Below, piece by piece: positions 1 to 10,132 of a stretch of 64,000 bases of DNA. A program made the position numbers and the translations under genes. The DNA comes from an uncultured Gammaproteobacteria bacterium (GTDB lineage Bacteria > Pseudomonadota > Gammaproteobacteria > Steroidobacterales > Woeseiaceae): assembly GCA_937899415.1 (NCBI GenBank), contig CALBPI010000062.1, positions 124,001 to 188,000 of the forward strand, read 5' to 3'. Below the pieces are notes generated by a model. The model ran no database searches, was not told where the DNA came from, and saw only the letters and a program-made list of their open reading frames with translations. Numbering within the stretch: position 1 is the stretch's first letter; each line of letters starts with the position of its first letter.

Positions 1-1
1 T

Positions 2-208
2 GTCAAAGCCATGGGTACGGGTTTCTCCAATGGTATGTGGATTCGCGATGTCGGTGTGGTCAGCGACCCGCTCGGTAAGCCGCTGGTCGTCTTCAGCGAG
101 CGCGGCCGCGCCAAGTGTGAGGCGCTGGGCATCGGTGAGGCACATGTGAGCCTGACGGATGAAGCCGGGCTCGTCGTGGCCATGGCCATCATGGAACGCA
201 GGACCTGA
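2..208 (+). CDS. acpS: Holo-[acyl-carrier-protein] synthase (AcpS), C-terminal part, truncated by window start
   Basis: KAMGTGFSNGMWIRDVGVVSDPLGKPLVVF...AHVSLTDEAGLVVAMAIME resembles the AcpS C-terminus; open at the 5' edge. Confidence 0.8.
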   Translation, partial: VKAMGTGFSNGMWIRDVGVVSDPLGKPLVVFSERGRAKCEALGIGEAHVSLTDEAGLVVAMAIMERRT

Positions 209-213
209 CGGCC

Positions 214-996
214 ATGCACTACATGACCTTTGACATCGAGACCGTGCCTGACCTTGAGTCGGGGCGCCGACTGTACGGGCTCGAATCGCTCGACGACGAG
301 GGCGCCCACGCGGCGATGGTGGCACTGCGCGAGCAGAAGGCCGGGACCGACTTCATGCCCCTGCACCTGCACCGCGTCGTGGCCATCTCGGTGGCGCTGC
401 GCAGCGGCGCTGACTTCAAGGTCTGGTCGCTGGGCGACAGCGACGCCGATGAGGCCGAGATCGTGCGCCGCTTCTTCGATGGCATCGAGCGCTTCGCGCC
501 GGATCTTGTGACCTGGAACGGCTCGGGCTTTGATTTACCCGTCCTGCACTACCGCGCGCTGCGGCACGGCATCGATGCCTCGCGCTACTGGGAGGTAGGC
601 GAGGGCGAACGAGAGTGGCGCTTCAACAATTACCTGGGTCGTTTCCACTGGCGTCACATTGACCTCATGGACGTGCTGGCCGGCTACCAGGCGCGCGGGC
701 GCGCACCACTCGACGAGATTGCCGTCATGCTCGGGTTCCCCGGCAAGCTCGGTATGAGCGGCGACAAGGTCTGGTCGGCCTTCAATGCGGGCGAGATCGA
801 GCGGATTCGTAATTACTGCGAGACGGATGTCGTCAACACCTGGCTTGTGTTCCTGCGCTTCGAGCACATGCGGGGTCACATTGATGCGGCCGGGCTCGAG
901 CGCGAGCTGGCGCTGGTTCGGGGCGCACTCCAGGAGTCAGGTGGACCGCACTTTGAGGAATACCTGGCTGCCTGGTCCGAGGCCGGTCATGGGTAG
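214..996 (+). CDS. Predicted 3'-5' exonuclease related to PolB exonuclease domain (RNase H-like)
   Basis: MTFDIETVPD exonuclease motif I (DIE), LVTWNGSGFDLPVL motif II, YCETDVVNTW motif III. Confidence 0.85.
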   Translation: MHYMTFDIETVPDLESGRRLYGLESLDDEGAHAAMVALREQKAGTDFMPLHLHRVVAISVALRSGADFKVWSLGDSDADEAEIVRRFFDGIERFAPDLVTWNGSGFDLPVLHYRALRHGIDASRYWEVGEGEREWRFNNYLGRFHWRHIDLMDVLAGYQARGRAPLDEIAVMLGFPGKLGMSGDKVWSAFNAGEIERIRNYCETDVVNTWLVFLRFEHMRGHIDAAGLERELALVRGALQESGGPHFEEYLAAWSEAGHG

Positions 997-2341
997 AAGA
1001 GCCAGCAAGTTTTCGCGAGAGCCGGTGACGAGTGGTATCCGGGCGCTGACGCATGACGGTCGGGGCATTGCCGACACAGAGGGCAAGACGGTGTTTGTGG
1101 ACGGTGCGCTGCCCGGTGAGACTGTCGAGTGGGTGCGCACGCGGCGCAAGCGGAATTTCGACGAGGCACGGTGCGAGCAAGTGCTCGTGGCCTCTGAGAA
1201 CCGCGTCGAACCGGCCTGTCCCGTCTTCGGGCAGTGCGGCGGCTGCGTCATGCAGCACATGAGTAATAGACAGCAAGTCACTGCAAAGAATGATGTTTTA
1301 ATCGACAATCTGCGCAAGATCGGCCAGGTATCACCCGAGCGCTGGCTCGAGCCGCTGGCCGCGGATCCCTGGCACTACCGACGCCGCGCGCGGCTCGGTG
1401 TGCGTTACGTTGACGCCAAGGAGCGGGTCCTCGTCGGCTTCCGCGAACGCTTCAAACCCTACATCACCGACATGCGACGTTGCCCCGTACTCGTTGCGAG
1501 CGTCGATGCCCTGCTCGAGCCGCTGGCTGAGTGCATTGCCGGGCTGTCGATTGTGCGCCGCCTGCCGCAGGTTGAGGTCGCCGTAGGCGACGGCGACAAG
1601 GGGCCCGTCACCACGCTCACAATGCGGGTGCTCGATCCGCCGTCGGCCGCGGACCGCGAACAGCTGGCCGCGTTCAGTGCGGCGCACGATTGCTGGGTCA
1701 CGCTGCAGCACGGCGGGCCTGACGCACTCGAACCCCTGGCGCGTCCTGACGGGGCGCCGCCACCCGCACTCGAGTACCGTCTGCCGGAGCACGACCTGAC
1801 GATTGGTTTCGGGCCGACAGACTTCATCCAGGTCAACGCCGCTATGAATGCGCTGATGATCGATCAGGCGCTTGAGCTGTTGGCACCCGAATCGTCCGAT
1901 CGGGTACTCGACCTGTTTTGCGGCATCGGCAATTTCAGTTTGCCTATCGCGCGGCGCGTGGCGCACGTGCTGGGTGTCGAAGTGGCGGTTGGCCAGGTCG
2001 AGCGCGCACGCGACAACGCGGCGCGCAATGGAATCGACAATGCCACGTTTCGCGTCGCCGACCTCGACGACGAGGCCGCCGTTCGCGCGCTGGCGAAGGA
2101 AGACTGGGACCTGGTGCTGCTGGATCCGGCACGCGCCGGTGCCGCGCAGTTTGCGGCGCAGGCGGCGGCCTTCGGTGCGCGGCGCATCGTGTATGTGTCC
2201 TGCCACCCGGGCACGCTCGCGCGCGATGCCGGTGTGCTCGCGACAGAGCAGGGCTATCGACTCACCGCTGCGGGCATCATGAACATGTTCCCGCACACGG
2301 CTCACGTGGAATCCGTGGCCGTATTCGAGCGGGCGGCCTGA
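989..2341 (+). CDS. rlmD: 23S rRNA (uracil(1939)-C(5))-methyltransferase RlmD
   Basis: Fe-S Cys cluster CPVFGQCGGCVMQ, SAM motif VLDLFCGIGNFSLPIA, DPARAGA, YVSCHPGTLARD; true start is ATG 989, not the ORF-track start at 785. Confidence 0.92.
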   Translation: MGRRASKFSREPVTSGIRALTHDGRGIADTEGKTVFVDGALPGETVEWVRTRRKRNFDEARCEQVLVASENRVEPACPVFGQCGGCVMQHMSNRQQVTAKNDVLIDNLRKIGQVSPERWLEPLAADPWHYRRRARLGVRYVDAKERVLVGFRERFKPYITDMRRCPVLVASVDALLEPLAECIAGLSIVRRLPQVEVAVGDGDKGPVTTLTMRVLDPPSAADREQLAAFSAAHDCWVTLQHGGPDALEPLARPDGAPPPALEYRLPEHDLTIGFGPTDFIQVNAAMNALMIDQALELLAPESSDRVLDLFCGIGNFSLPIARRVAHVLGVEVAVGQVERARDNAARNGIDNATFRVADLDDEAAVRALAKEDWDLVLLDPARAGAAQFAAQAAAFGARRIVYVSCHPGTLARDAGVLATEQGYRLTAAGIMNMFPHTAHVESVAVFERAA

Positions 2342-2343
2342 CC

Positions 2344-3387
2344 GTGGCGCTGGGTCCGCTCATGCTCGACGTGGAGGGCCAGACGCTCTCGCCGGTCGAC
2401 CGCGAACTCATCGCAAGCCCTGCCGTGGGCGGTGTGATCCTGTTTAAGCGCAACTTTGAGAGTCTGCAGCAAGTCACTGAGCTTTGTGCAGAAATTCGCA
2501 AGGTCAAGTCACCAGACGTTCTCATTGCAGTCGACCAGGAAGGCGGGCGCGTGCAGCGCTTCGGCGCGCCGTTTGCGCCGCTACCGCCACTGGGTTTTTT
2601 CGGGCATCTCTATGACCGGGACGCGCCGGCGGCGCTGAACCTCATTCGCGAGACAGGGTGGCTGCTGGCGGCAGAGCTCTTGTCCGCCGGTCTTGATTTG
2701 TCGTTCGCGCCCGTGCTGGATTTGTCGCGCGGCGTCAGCTCAGTGATCGGTGATCGGGCTCTGCACAGAAACCCCGAGATCGTTGCGGAACTCGCGACGG
2801 CGATGATGCGCGGCATGGCCGAGGCCGGAATGCAGGCTACAGGCAAGCATTTCCCGGGCCACGGCGCCGTCGTGGCCGACTCGCATCACGAGCTGCCTGT
2901 AGACAGGCGCGAGTACGCCGACATCACCGAGGATTTGCGTGTGTTCGAGCAGCTGGTCCGCGCTGGCCTGCCGGCGGTCATGACCGCGCACGTGGTCTAC
3001 AGCGAGCTTGACCCGCTGCCGGCCAGTTTCTCGCCCTGGTGGATCGGTTCGGAGCTGCGCCAGCGCATTGGTTTCCGCGGCACGGTGTTCTCCGATGACC
3101 TAACCATGAAGGCCACGCTCGGCCTCGGTGACATCATTGCGCGCGCGGACGCCGTATTGACGGCGGGCAGCGATATGCTGCTTGTGTGTAATGACCGACC
3201 GGCAGCAGAGCGCGTCGCCGAGCACCTTGCAGACGTCGTGATGCCGCAATCGATGGCGCGTCTTGCGCGCATGCGCGGCACACCCCATTTTGATACTACG
3301 TCGCTGAAACGCGAGCCGCGCTGGAAAGCGGCGCGCGAGGCCCTGGACCTGGCACTGGAGCGACCGCCCCTGGAGCTCGAGTTTTGA
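2344..3387 (+). CDS. nagZ: Beta-N-acetylhexosaminidase (NagZ)
   Basis: GVILFKRN, DQEGGRVQRF, KHFPGHGAVVADSHHELP, FSDDLTMKA; GTG start at 2344. Confidence 0.93.
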   Translation: MALGPLMLDVEGQTLSPVDRELIASPAVGGVILFKRNFESLQQVTELCAEIRKVKSPDVLIAVDQEGGRVQRFGAPFAPLPPLGFFGHLYDRDAPAALNLIRETGWLLAAELLSAGLDLSFAPVLDLSRGVSSVIGDRALHRNPEIVAELATAMMRGMAEAGMQATGKHFPGHGAVVADSHHELPVDRREYADITEDLRVFEQLVRAGLPAVMTAHVVYSELDPLPASFSPWWIGSELRQRIGFRGTVFSDDLTMKATLGLGDIIARADAVLTAGSDMLLVCNDRPAAERVAEHLADVVMPQSMARLARMRGTPHFDTTSLKREPRWKAAREALDLALERPPLELEF

Positions 3388-4121
3388 ACGTAGCGATCAT
3401 TGGTGGCACGGGTGTCGAGTCGTGGCCTGGCGCCGAAGTCATCGAACAGCGAGAGATCGAAACGCCATACGGGGAACCGAGCGCGCCGCTCGTGCGCGCG
3501 CGCGTCGCGGACACTGAGGTCTGGTTCTTGTCCCGGCACGGCCTGGGCCACGAGATTGCGCCGCACCGGATCAACTACCGCGCGAACATCGATGCGATTG
3601 CAGGCCTCGGGTGCGACACGGTCGTCGCACTCAATGCGGTCGGCATTATTGGCGATGCCACGCCCGTTGGCGGTCTCGCGCTGCCCGATCAACTGATCGA
3701 TTACACCTGGGGCCGTGAGTGCACCTATCTGGACGGCGACCGCGAGTCGCTCGACCACCTCGACTTCACGGAGCCGTTTGATGGTGCGCTACGCCGCGCG
3801 CTGATCGCAGCCGGGGCCGCTGCCGGAATCGCCGTGGCCAGCACGGGAGTTTACGGCGTGACACAGGGGCCGAGGCTCGAGACCCGCGCTGAAGTGGACC
3901 GGCTCGAGCGTGATGGCGTCACCCTCATCGGCATGACGGCCATGCCTGAAGCCGCGCTCGCCTGTGAACGGGGTCTGGACTACGCCTGTGTGGCACTCGT
4001 GGTCAATGCGGCCGCCGGGCGCGGCGATGCGCCCATCCACGACGATCTCGTGGGGTCGATGGCGAGCGCCCGCTACCAGGCGACGGAACTGGTTCGCAGT
4101 TTCCTGCGCGCCTCGCGCTAA
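3384..4121 (+). CDS. S-methyl-5'-thioinosine phosphorylase / MTA-phosphorylase family
   Basis: AIIGGTGVESW, FLSRHGLGHEIAPHRINYRANI, GVYGVTQGPRLETRAEV; ATGA overlap with nagZ, as in Pseudomonas. Confidence 0.88.
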   Translation: MNVAIIGGTGVESWPGAEVIEQREIETPYGEPSAPLVRARVADTEVWFLSRHGLGHEIAPHRINYRANIDAIAGLGCDTVVALNAVGIIGDATPVGGLALPDQLIDYTWGRECTYLDGDRESLDHLDFTEPFDGALRRALIAAGAAAGIAVASTGVYGVTQGPRLETRAEVDRLERDGVTLIGMTAMPEAALACERGLDYACVALVVNAAAGRGDAPIHDDLVGSMASARYQATELVRSFLRASR

Positions 4122-4222
4122 GGCGCGACTTTGCTCGCATTTTCAGCGCGCTAGGCTCGATTTCTGATGCCAGCGCTGATAATACTGCATGTTCCATAAG
4201 ACACCCCTGACGCCCCATCCCG

Positions 4223-5131
4223 GTGAAGAGCCCGTCCAAAAACCTGTTGCTGCAGCTCGTCAACGGGACGCGCGAGCCGTTGCTCGTCGTCGATACAGCG
4301 CGGGACGACTGGCGGGTCAATTTCTTCAATCCGGCCCTGCAAAGACTGCTGGGTATCGCAGCGGGTGAGATCAGCCATCAGGCGGCGGAACCCATCCTGA
4401 TCAAGCTTGCGGGATCCACCGCCGTTGATGCCGTACGCCCGTGCGGCGCCGAGCAGCCGCAGACGCAGGTTGACAGCGTGCTCCTGCGCCCCGACAAGCC
4501 CGACCGGGCGATCGACGGTCAGGTGCTCATGCTGGGCTCGGGTGGTCTTCGCGCCATCTACCTGTCCGTGGCGGCGCCCGTGGAGCACGCTTCGACCTCG
4601 ACGAGCTCCGTGCAACTCCGGGCGTTGGCCAGTGATCCGGTCACAGGCTTCCTCGAGCGCGAGCACTGGCTCGATGTCCTGGGTCGCGACGCGGCCATTG
4701 CGGCGCGCGAGCAGGCCTGGCTCGCGGTCATCGCGCTTCGCGTCGACGCGATGTCGGCCTACATTGACACCTTTGGTCAGCACGCCGGCGATTCGGCGCT
4801 GAAGCGTATTGGTCACAGCATCCGGCGGCGACTCAAGCGTGCCGGCGACATGGGTGGCCGCATAGGGCCAGACATGATGGCGTTGCTCGTGCACGGCAGC
4901 AGCGCGCCCATGGCGCTCGAGTTCGCTGAGAGTATTGCCGAAGACATCCGCGCGCTGGCGATTCACCATCCGCGCTCGCCGCGCTCACGGCATATCTCAC
5001 TGTCGGCGGGAGTCTGCGCAGAAGTGCCGACGGGCGACGTCAACGCAGCGCTCTTGTTGCAGCGGGCCGTCGCCCAAATCGATGCGCCGCCCGAGAACGT
5101 ACACATCGCGGACAGCTTGCCGGTTCGTTAG
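4223..5131 (+). CDS. PAS-like plus degenerate GGDEF domain protein
   Basis: N-terminal PAS-like segment (PLLVVDTARDDWRVNFFNPALQRLLG); DPVTGFLEREHWLDVLGRD GGDEF entry motif; A-site GPDMM instead of GGDEF; I-site-like RAGD retained; GTG start. Confidence 0.8.
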   Translation: MKSPSKNLLLQLVNGTREPLLVVDTARDDWRVNFFNPALQRLLGIAAGEISHQAAEPILIKLAGSTAVDAVRPCGAEQPQTQVDSVLLRPDKPDRAIDGQVLMLGSGGLRAIYLSVAAPVEHASTSTSSVQLRALASDPVTGFLEREHWLDVLGRDAAIAAREQAWLAVIALRVDAMSAYIDTFGQHAGDSALKRIGHSIRRRLKRAGDMGGRIGPDMMALLVHGSSAPMALEFAESIAEDIRALAIHHPRSPRSRHISLSAGVCAEVPTGDVNAALLLQRAVAQIDAPPENVHIADSLPVR

Positions 5132-5970
5132 CCCCCGGGCTGGCCCGCAGGTTGACCGCCCGGGCTCAGCACGTCCGTGTCGTCGTACACGGGTTCTTCT
5201 TCCACTTCGTAGCGGCTGATCAGTGCCAGCGCGCCGAATCGCGGGTGGTCGAAGAAGTGCAGCTCCGTGCTGCGCATCTTTCGCCGCTCTTCCATCTTGT
5301 AGATGAGCGTGCCTGATTCTGTGATTGGCGCGCGCGTGTCAGCCAGGTTCAGGTCCAGCGTCAGGTGCAAAAACCGTGTGACGTAGATAGAAGCCGTGCC
5401 ACCCAGCTCGGGCGGTAGCTGGCCCACGCGGTCAAGGTCGAGGCTCGTTTCCTCGTCGGGCCCGTACACGGGCTGGCGCCATGACGCGTGTAGCAAGCGT
5501 TCGAACTCGCCGCGACGTTCGATGGCCGCGGAGGTGTCTGCGAGGCGAAACGTCTCGGGTGGCAGCGGTGTGAATTCCAGCGGGCGCGGGCCGTCGACAG
5601 GCATCAGCTCGCCCGTTTCGGGGTCGATGGCCAGCCCTTCGGTGACGGCCTGCTCAATCGGGTCGGTGAGGTCTTCGACGAGCTTGTCGAAGGCGTCATC
5701 GAAGCTCGGTCCAGGATCGGCCAGCAAGGTCTCACGCGCCTGCTGCACGGCCTCACGCCCCGTGTCCTCGTAGGCGAAGTCCTCGCTACGGCCGCTGATG
5801 CCATCGGCATAGGCAAAGATGATGAGCTCAATGTCGTAGACGGGTGCCGCTTCCTCGACGAGGTCCTCGTCCAGCAGGGCATCCGCATCGGGTGTCGCGG
5901 GCGTTTGCGCCTGCACTTGCGCGGCTGCGAGCAGGCAGGTGGCCCACCAGCCTCGGTGTCTTGCGTGCAT
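5128..5970 (-). CDS. csiV: CsiV family protein (peptidoglycan-binding/cell envelope)
   Basis: Signal peptide; VYDIELIIFAY start typical of CsiV; position downstream of mfd; LHFFDHPRFGALALISRYE C-terminus. Confidence 0.75.
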   Translation of the reverse strand: MHARHRGWWATCLLAAAQVQAQTPATPDADALLDEDLVEEAAPVYDIELIIFAYADGISGRSEDFAYEDTGREAVQQARETLLADPGPSFDDAFDKLVEDLTDPIEQAVTEGLAIDPETGELMPVDGPRPLEFTPLPPETFRLADTSAAIERRGEFERLLHASWRQPVYGPDEETSLDLDRVGQLPPELGGTASIYVTRFLHLTLDLNLADTRAPITESGTLIYKMEERRKMRSTELHFFDHPRFGALALISRYEVEEEPVYDDTDVLSPGGQPAGQPGG

Positions 5971-6007
5971 GGAGCGTCTCGTGGTCGTTACGGCTTACGC
6001 CAGTTTA

Positions 6008-9000
6008 TCACCCGAGCGTGCGCAGCTTGTCGAGCAGTGCATTGACGGCGTCCACGCGCGCGGGGCCGTCTGGCATGGGTTCGCGGAAGCTCAGGCGTTC
6101 GGCGTCGGGCATGCGGTAGCGGCGCGAATCGCGCTGCACGAGCTCGACCAGCGATAACGGGTCGACCGCGCCGCCCGAAGCGAACTTGAGGTAGCCCGAC
6201 TCGGGGCCCGCGTCGATCTTGGTGATGCCCAGCGCGGCCGCACGCTGCTTGAGGCGTGTGACTTCGATGAGCAGCTTGGTGGGTTCGGGCAGCAGGCCGA
6301 AGCGGTCGATGAGCTCGACCTGCAGCTCGCGCAGTGCCTCGTCGTCGCCGCAGCCCGCCAGGCGCTTGTAGAGAATGAGCCGCAGGTGCACGTCGGGCAC
6401 GTAGTCTTCGGGCAGCAGCGCGGGTTCGTGCAGGTTGATCTCGACACCGGCATCGAGCGGCTTGTCAAAGTCCGGTTCGTGACCCGACTTGAGCGAGGCC
6501 ACAGCCTGCGCGAGCAACTCCGAGTACAGCGAGAAGCCGATCTCCTGGATCTGGCCGCTCTGGCCGTCACCGAGCAATTCGCCGGCGCCTCGAATCTCGA
6601 GGTCGTGGCTGGCCAGTGCGAAACCGGCACCCAGGTCCTCGAGCGACTCGATGGCTTCAAGGCGCTTCTGCGCGTCGGCAGTCATCGCCGCCTTGGGCGG
6701 TGTGATCAGGTAGGCGTAGGCGCGGTGGTGCGAACGCCCGACACGGCCACGCAGCTGGTGCAGCTGCGCCAGGCCAAAGCGATCGGCGCGGTTGATGATA
6801 ATCGTGTTGGCGGTAGGCACATCGATACCGCTTTCGACAATCGTGGTGCAGACGAACAGGTTGAAGTTGCGGTGGTAGAAATCGAACATCACGGACTCGA
6901 GTTCCCGCTCCGACATCTGGCCGTGGCCGATACCGATCGTCGCCTCGGGCACAAGTTTGCCGAGCTCCTGCGCGATGCGCTCGATGTCCTCGACCCGGTT
7001 GTGCACGAAGTAGACCTGGCCACCACGCTTGATCTCGCGCAGGCAGGCCTCGCGAACGAGACCGTCGTTCCAGCGACTGATGAAGGTCTTGACCGACAGT
7101 CGGTCTGCGGGTGGCGTCGAGATCAGCGACAGTTCACGCAGGCCGCCGAGCGCCATGTTGAGTGTGCGCGGAATGGGTGTCGCCGTCAGCGTGAGGACGT
7201 CGATCTCGGCGCGCAGCTTCTTGAGCGCCTCTTTGTGACGTACACCGAAACGGTGTTCCTCGTCGATGATCACAAGGCCAGCGTTCTTGAACGCGCCGGT
7301 GTGGCTCAGGAGCTTGTGCGTGCCGATGACGATGTCGACGGTGCCGTCGGTGAGACCCGCGAGCACATGGTCCGTTTCTTTCTTTGACCGGAATCGCGAG
7401 AGCTGCTCCACGCGCACGGGCCAGTCTGCGAAGCGGTCCGAGAAGGTCTGGTAGTGCTGCTGCGCGAGCAGCGTGGTGGGCACGAGCACGGCCACCTGGC
7501 GGTTGTTCTGCACGGCCATGAAGGCGGCGCGCAGCGCGACCTCGGTTTTGCCGAAGCCGACGTCGCCGCAGACGACACGGTCCATGGGGGTAGTCGCGTG
7601 CAGGTCGGCGAAGATGTCGTCAATCGATTGCGCCTGGTCTTCGGTGAGTTCGAACGGAAAGTCCGATTCGAACTGCCGGTACTCGGCGTCGGGTAGTCGG
7701 AACGACACGCCCTTGCGGGCGGCGCGTCGGGCGTAGACATCGAGCAGCTCGACGGCGACGTCGCGCGCCTTCTGTGCGGCCTTGCGGCGGGCACGGGCCC
7801 ACTGGTCGCTGCCCAGTCGGTGCAGCGGTGCCTTGTCGGGCGCGGCACCTGTGTAGCGCGAGATCAGCTGCAGCGCGTGCACGGGCACGTAGAGCTTGTC
7901 GCCGCCCGCGTACTCGAGCGTCAGGAACTCATTGGTGTGGTCGCCAACTGTGAGCGTTTGCAAGCCAAGGTAGCGGCCCACGCCATACGCCTCGTGCACC
8001 ACAGGCGCGCCGATACTGAGGTCGCTGAGCTGGCGAATGACATTTTCAGGATCAGCGGCGCCGCGACGCCGGCGCGAGCGCGTCTTGACGCGGCGGCCGA
8101 AGACGGCTTGTTCCGTGATGACGGCTGTGCCGTCCACGGCAAGGATCATGCCCTGCGCGAGTAGGCCCGTGGTGACGCCCAGGACGGCACCGTCGTTGCC
8201 GAAGTCGTGCCAGCCATCGAATCGTTTGGGCTGGATGCCATTGGCGGCACACACCTCGATAAGCGCCTCACGACGGCCCGCCGATTCAGCAACCAGCAAT
8301 GTGCGCGGCCCTGACGCGCGGTCCTTCAGGAAATTTACAAACGCGGCGGCGCCGTCGTCGCGCTGCGCGTCGAGCGCCATGGGCGGCAGCGGCGTGGCCA
8401 GCGCGGCTGCCCCGTCGAGCCGCTTCTCGCGGCTCAGCGTCAGGTTTCGGTGCTGACCCGCCTGGGCGCGCCAGTCGTCGCGGGTGAAGAACGCCTCGTC
8501 GGGTTTGAGTAGTGGCCGGTCTTCGGCCACGTTGAGGACTTCGAATCGCTCGGCGATGTCTGCCGCGGTCTGTCCCAGCAAATCGTCGAGCGCGTCGCCG
8601 TGGCTCAGCACCGTGCCACCCGGCAGGTAGTCGAGCAGGCTTGCCGTACCTTCAAAAAACAGCGGCAGGAAATATTCGATGCCGCCGTGCGCGATGCCCT
8701 CGGAGACATCACGATAGACCTGCGACTGCTGTGCCTCGCCCGGGAAACGTTCGCGGTAGCGCTGGCGAAACGCGCGCACAGCGTCGCTGTCGAGCGGCAC
8801 TTCGCGCGCGGGCAGGATGTCGAGCCGGTGCAGCGTGTTGCCCGAGCGCTGCGTGTCCGGGTCAAAGTGGCGCAGGCTGTCGATCTCGTCGTCGAACAGG
8901 TCGATGCGCAGCGGGGCATCGCTGCCCATGGGGAACAGGTCGATGATGGCGCCGCGCACTGCGAATTCGCCGTGCTCCGTGACCTGCGGGACGCGCAGGT

Positions 9001-9514
9001 AACCGGCGTCGGCGAGGCGTGCCGTGAACGCATCGCGATCGAGCGTGTCGCCGGCCGCCAGCGACAACGAACGCGCTGCCACGTAGTCCGTCGGTGGCAA
9101 GCGGTGCAGCAGGCACTCCGCGGCCACAATGAGCAGGCCGCGCTCAAGCCCGGGCAGCTCCGCGAGCACGCGCAGTCGTTGCGAGATAATGTCCTGGTGC
9201 GGCGAGAAGCTGTCGTAAGGCAGCGTCTCCCAGTCCGGGAAGTGCAGCACGGGTAGTGCGTCACCGGCGAAAAACCGAGCCTCGCTTTCGAGCCGATCGG
9301 CGTCCTGCTGATTGTCCGCGATGTGCAGCACGGGGCGATCCAGGCCGCTCGCGATTTGCACGAGCAACAGCGCATCCGCCGCACCGGCCAGGCCGCCGAT
9401 TTCGGCGGGCAGGCTGTCTGCGGTTACGGGCGTTGCGTCGCCATTGGCCAGCGCCGCGGCGCCGGTCTGCATCAGTCGAGCTGCATTCATGAGTCTGGGC
9501 ATGTGAGCCCGCAA
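6008..9514 (-). CDS. mfd: Transcription-repair coupling factor Mfd
   Basis: 1168 aa; RID, Walker A GDVGFGKTEVALRAAF, DEEH box, LTLTATPIPRTLNMAL, GRVGRSHHRAYAYLI. Confidence 0.98.
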   Translation of the reverse strand: MRAHMPRLMNAARLMQTGAAALANGDATPVTADSLPAEIGGLAGAADALLLVQIASGLDRPVLHIADNQQDADRLESEARFFAGDALPVLHFPDWETLPYDSFSPHQDIISQRLRVLAELPGLERGLLIVAAECLLHRLPPTDYVAARSLSLAAGDTLDRDAFTARLADAGYLRVPQVTEHGEFAVRGAIIDLFPMGSDAPLRIDLFDDEIDSLRHFDPDTQRSGNTLHRLDILPAREVPLDSDAVRAFRQRYRERFPGEAQQSQVYRDVSEGIAHGGIEYFLPLFFEGTASLLDYLPGGTVLSHGDALDDLLGQTAADIAERFEVLNVAEDRPLLKPDEAFFTRDDWRAQAGQHRNLTLSREKRLDGAAALATPLPPMALDAQRDDGAAAFVNFLKDRASGPRTLLVAESAGRREALIEVCAANGIQPKRFDGWHDFGNDGAVLGVTTGLLAQGMILAVDGTAVITEQAVFGRRVKTRSRRRRGAADPENVIRQLSDLSIGAPVVHEAYGVGRYLGLQTLTVGDHTNEFLTLEYAGGDKLYVPVHALQLISRYTGAAPDKAPLHRLGSDQWARARRKAAQKARDVAVELLDVYARRAARKGVSFRLPDAEYRQFESDFPFELTEDQAQSIDDIFADLHATTPMDRVVCGDVGFGKTEVALRAAFMAVQNNRQVAVLVPTTLLAQQHYQTFSDRFADWPVRVEQLSRFRSKKETDHVLAGLTDGTVDIVIGTHKLLSHTGAFKNAGLVIIDEEHRFGVRHKEALKKLRAEIDVLTLTATPIPRTLNMALGGLRELSLISTPPADRLSVKTFISRWNDGLVREACLREIKRGGQVYFVHNRVEDIERIAQELGKLVPEATIGIGHGQMSERELESVMFDFYHRNFNLFVCTTIVESGIDVPTANTIIINRADRFGLAQLHQLRGRVGRSHHRAYAYLITPPKAAMTADAQKRLEAIESLEDLGAGFALASHDLEIRGAGELLGDGQSGQIQEIGFSLYSELLAQAVASLKSGHEPDFDKPLDAGVEINLHEPALLPEDYVPDVHLRLILYKRLAGCGDDEALRELQVELIDRFGLLPEPTKLLIEVTRLKQRAAALGITKIDAGPESGYLKFASGGAVDPLSLVELVQRDSRRYRMPDAERLSFREPMPDGPARVDAVNALLDKLRTLG

Positions 9515-9639
9515 CCGGCGGTGTCGCGTGTCGGGCTGGACGGGCTGGCCGCCACGGTCCGCTGGACAGGCCTGCGACGCGTTCGCGTCAGGCGGGTAAA
9601 GTACGGGACTGGGACAAAAACGCAGGAAGCGTAAACGAC

Positions 9640-9663
9640 GACGCCCGCTGCGAAGCGGGCGTC
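9640..9663 (-). terminator. Hairpin, possible transcription terminator downstream of 9708-9989 gene
   Basis: GACGCCCGC-tgcgaa-GCGGGCGTC perfect 9-bp stem; only a weak T-run follows. Confidence 0.45.
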
Positions 9664-9707
9664 AGTATGCCACAGATGCTCTGCCGGCGGAGGGCTGGCG
9701 GCGGCCG

Positions 9708-9989
9708 TCAGCCGCGGTCGAGAACCGTGTGGATCACGCGGTCGTGCTCAAAGTAGACGGTAAAGCCGTCGTACTGCCAGCGCGAAATGGGCGGCTCGCC
9801 AACTGCAGCAACGCGGCGTGTGGGTTCACCCCAGCGTTCGCTGACGCGCTGCATGGTCATGCCACGCTGCGGCGCCGAAGCATCCACGAGCGCATCGGTG
9901 TTGACGTCGAGTTCATCTGCGCCTGCGGGGGCCGACAGCAGGGCCAGCGAGAGCAGGGCGGCGGAAACTGTAATACGGATCATGGTCAT
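9708..9989 (-). CDS. Small exported hypothetical protein
   Basis: MTMIRITVSAALLSLALLSAPAGADE signal peptide; QRGMTMQRVSERWGEP...YDGFTVYFEHDRVIHTV resembles small periplasmic SmpA/OmlA-like repeats. Confidence 0.65.
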   Translation of the reverse strand: MTMIRITVSAALLSLALLSAPAGADELDVNTDALVDASAPQRGMTMQRVSERWGEPTRRVAAVGEPPISRWQYDGFTVYFEHDRVIHTVLDRG

Positions 9990-10132
9990 TACCTCGACTG
10001 CCGGGCCGTTCTGCCCGGTGCAGATTTGATCATAACACCGGTGTTTCCGGGGCCCGCACGCCGCATGCGTCGAAATCGTGACGCAGGTCTCGTTTCCGCC
10101 AGAATCAGAGTGAGTGTGGTTTAATTCGCGCG

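Noticed and set aside
1331-2305. 324-aa minus-strand ORF opposite rlmD
   Set aside because: Antisense to a well-supported gene; Arg/Ala/Gly-rich translation without motifs, typical of high-GC shadow ORFs.
6386-7387. 333-aa plus-strand ORF opposite mfd
   Set aside because: Shadow ORF of mfd; no recognisable domain and the mfd frame has strong motif support.
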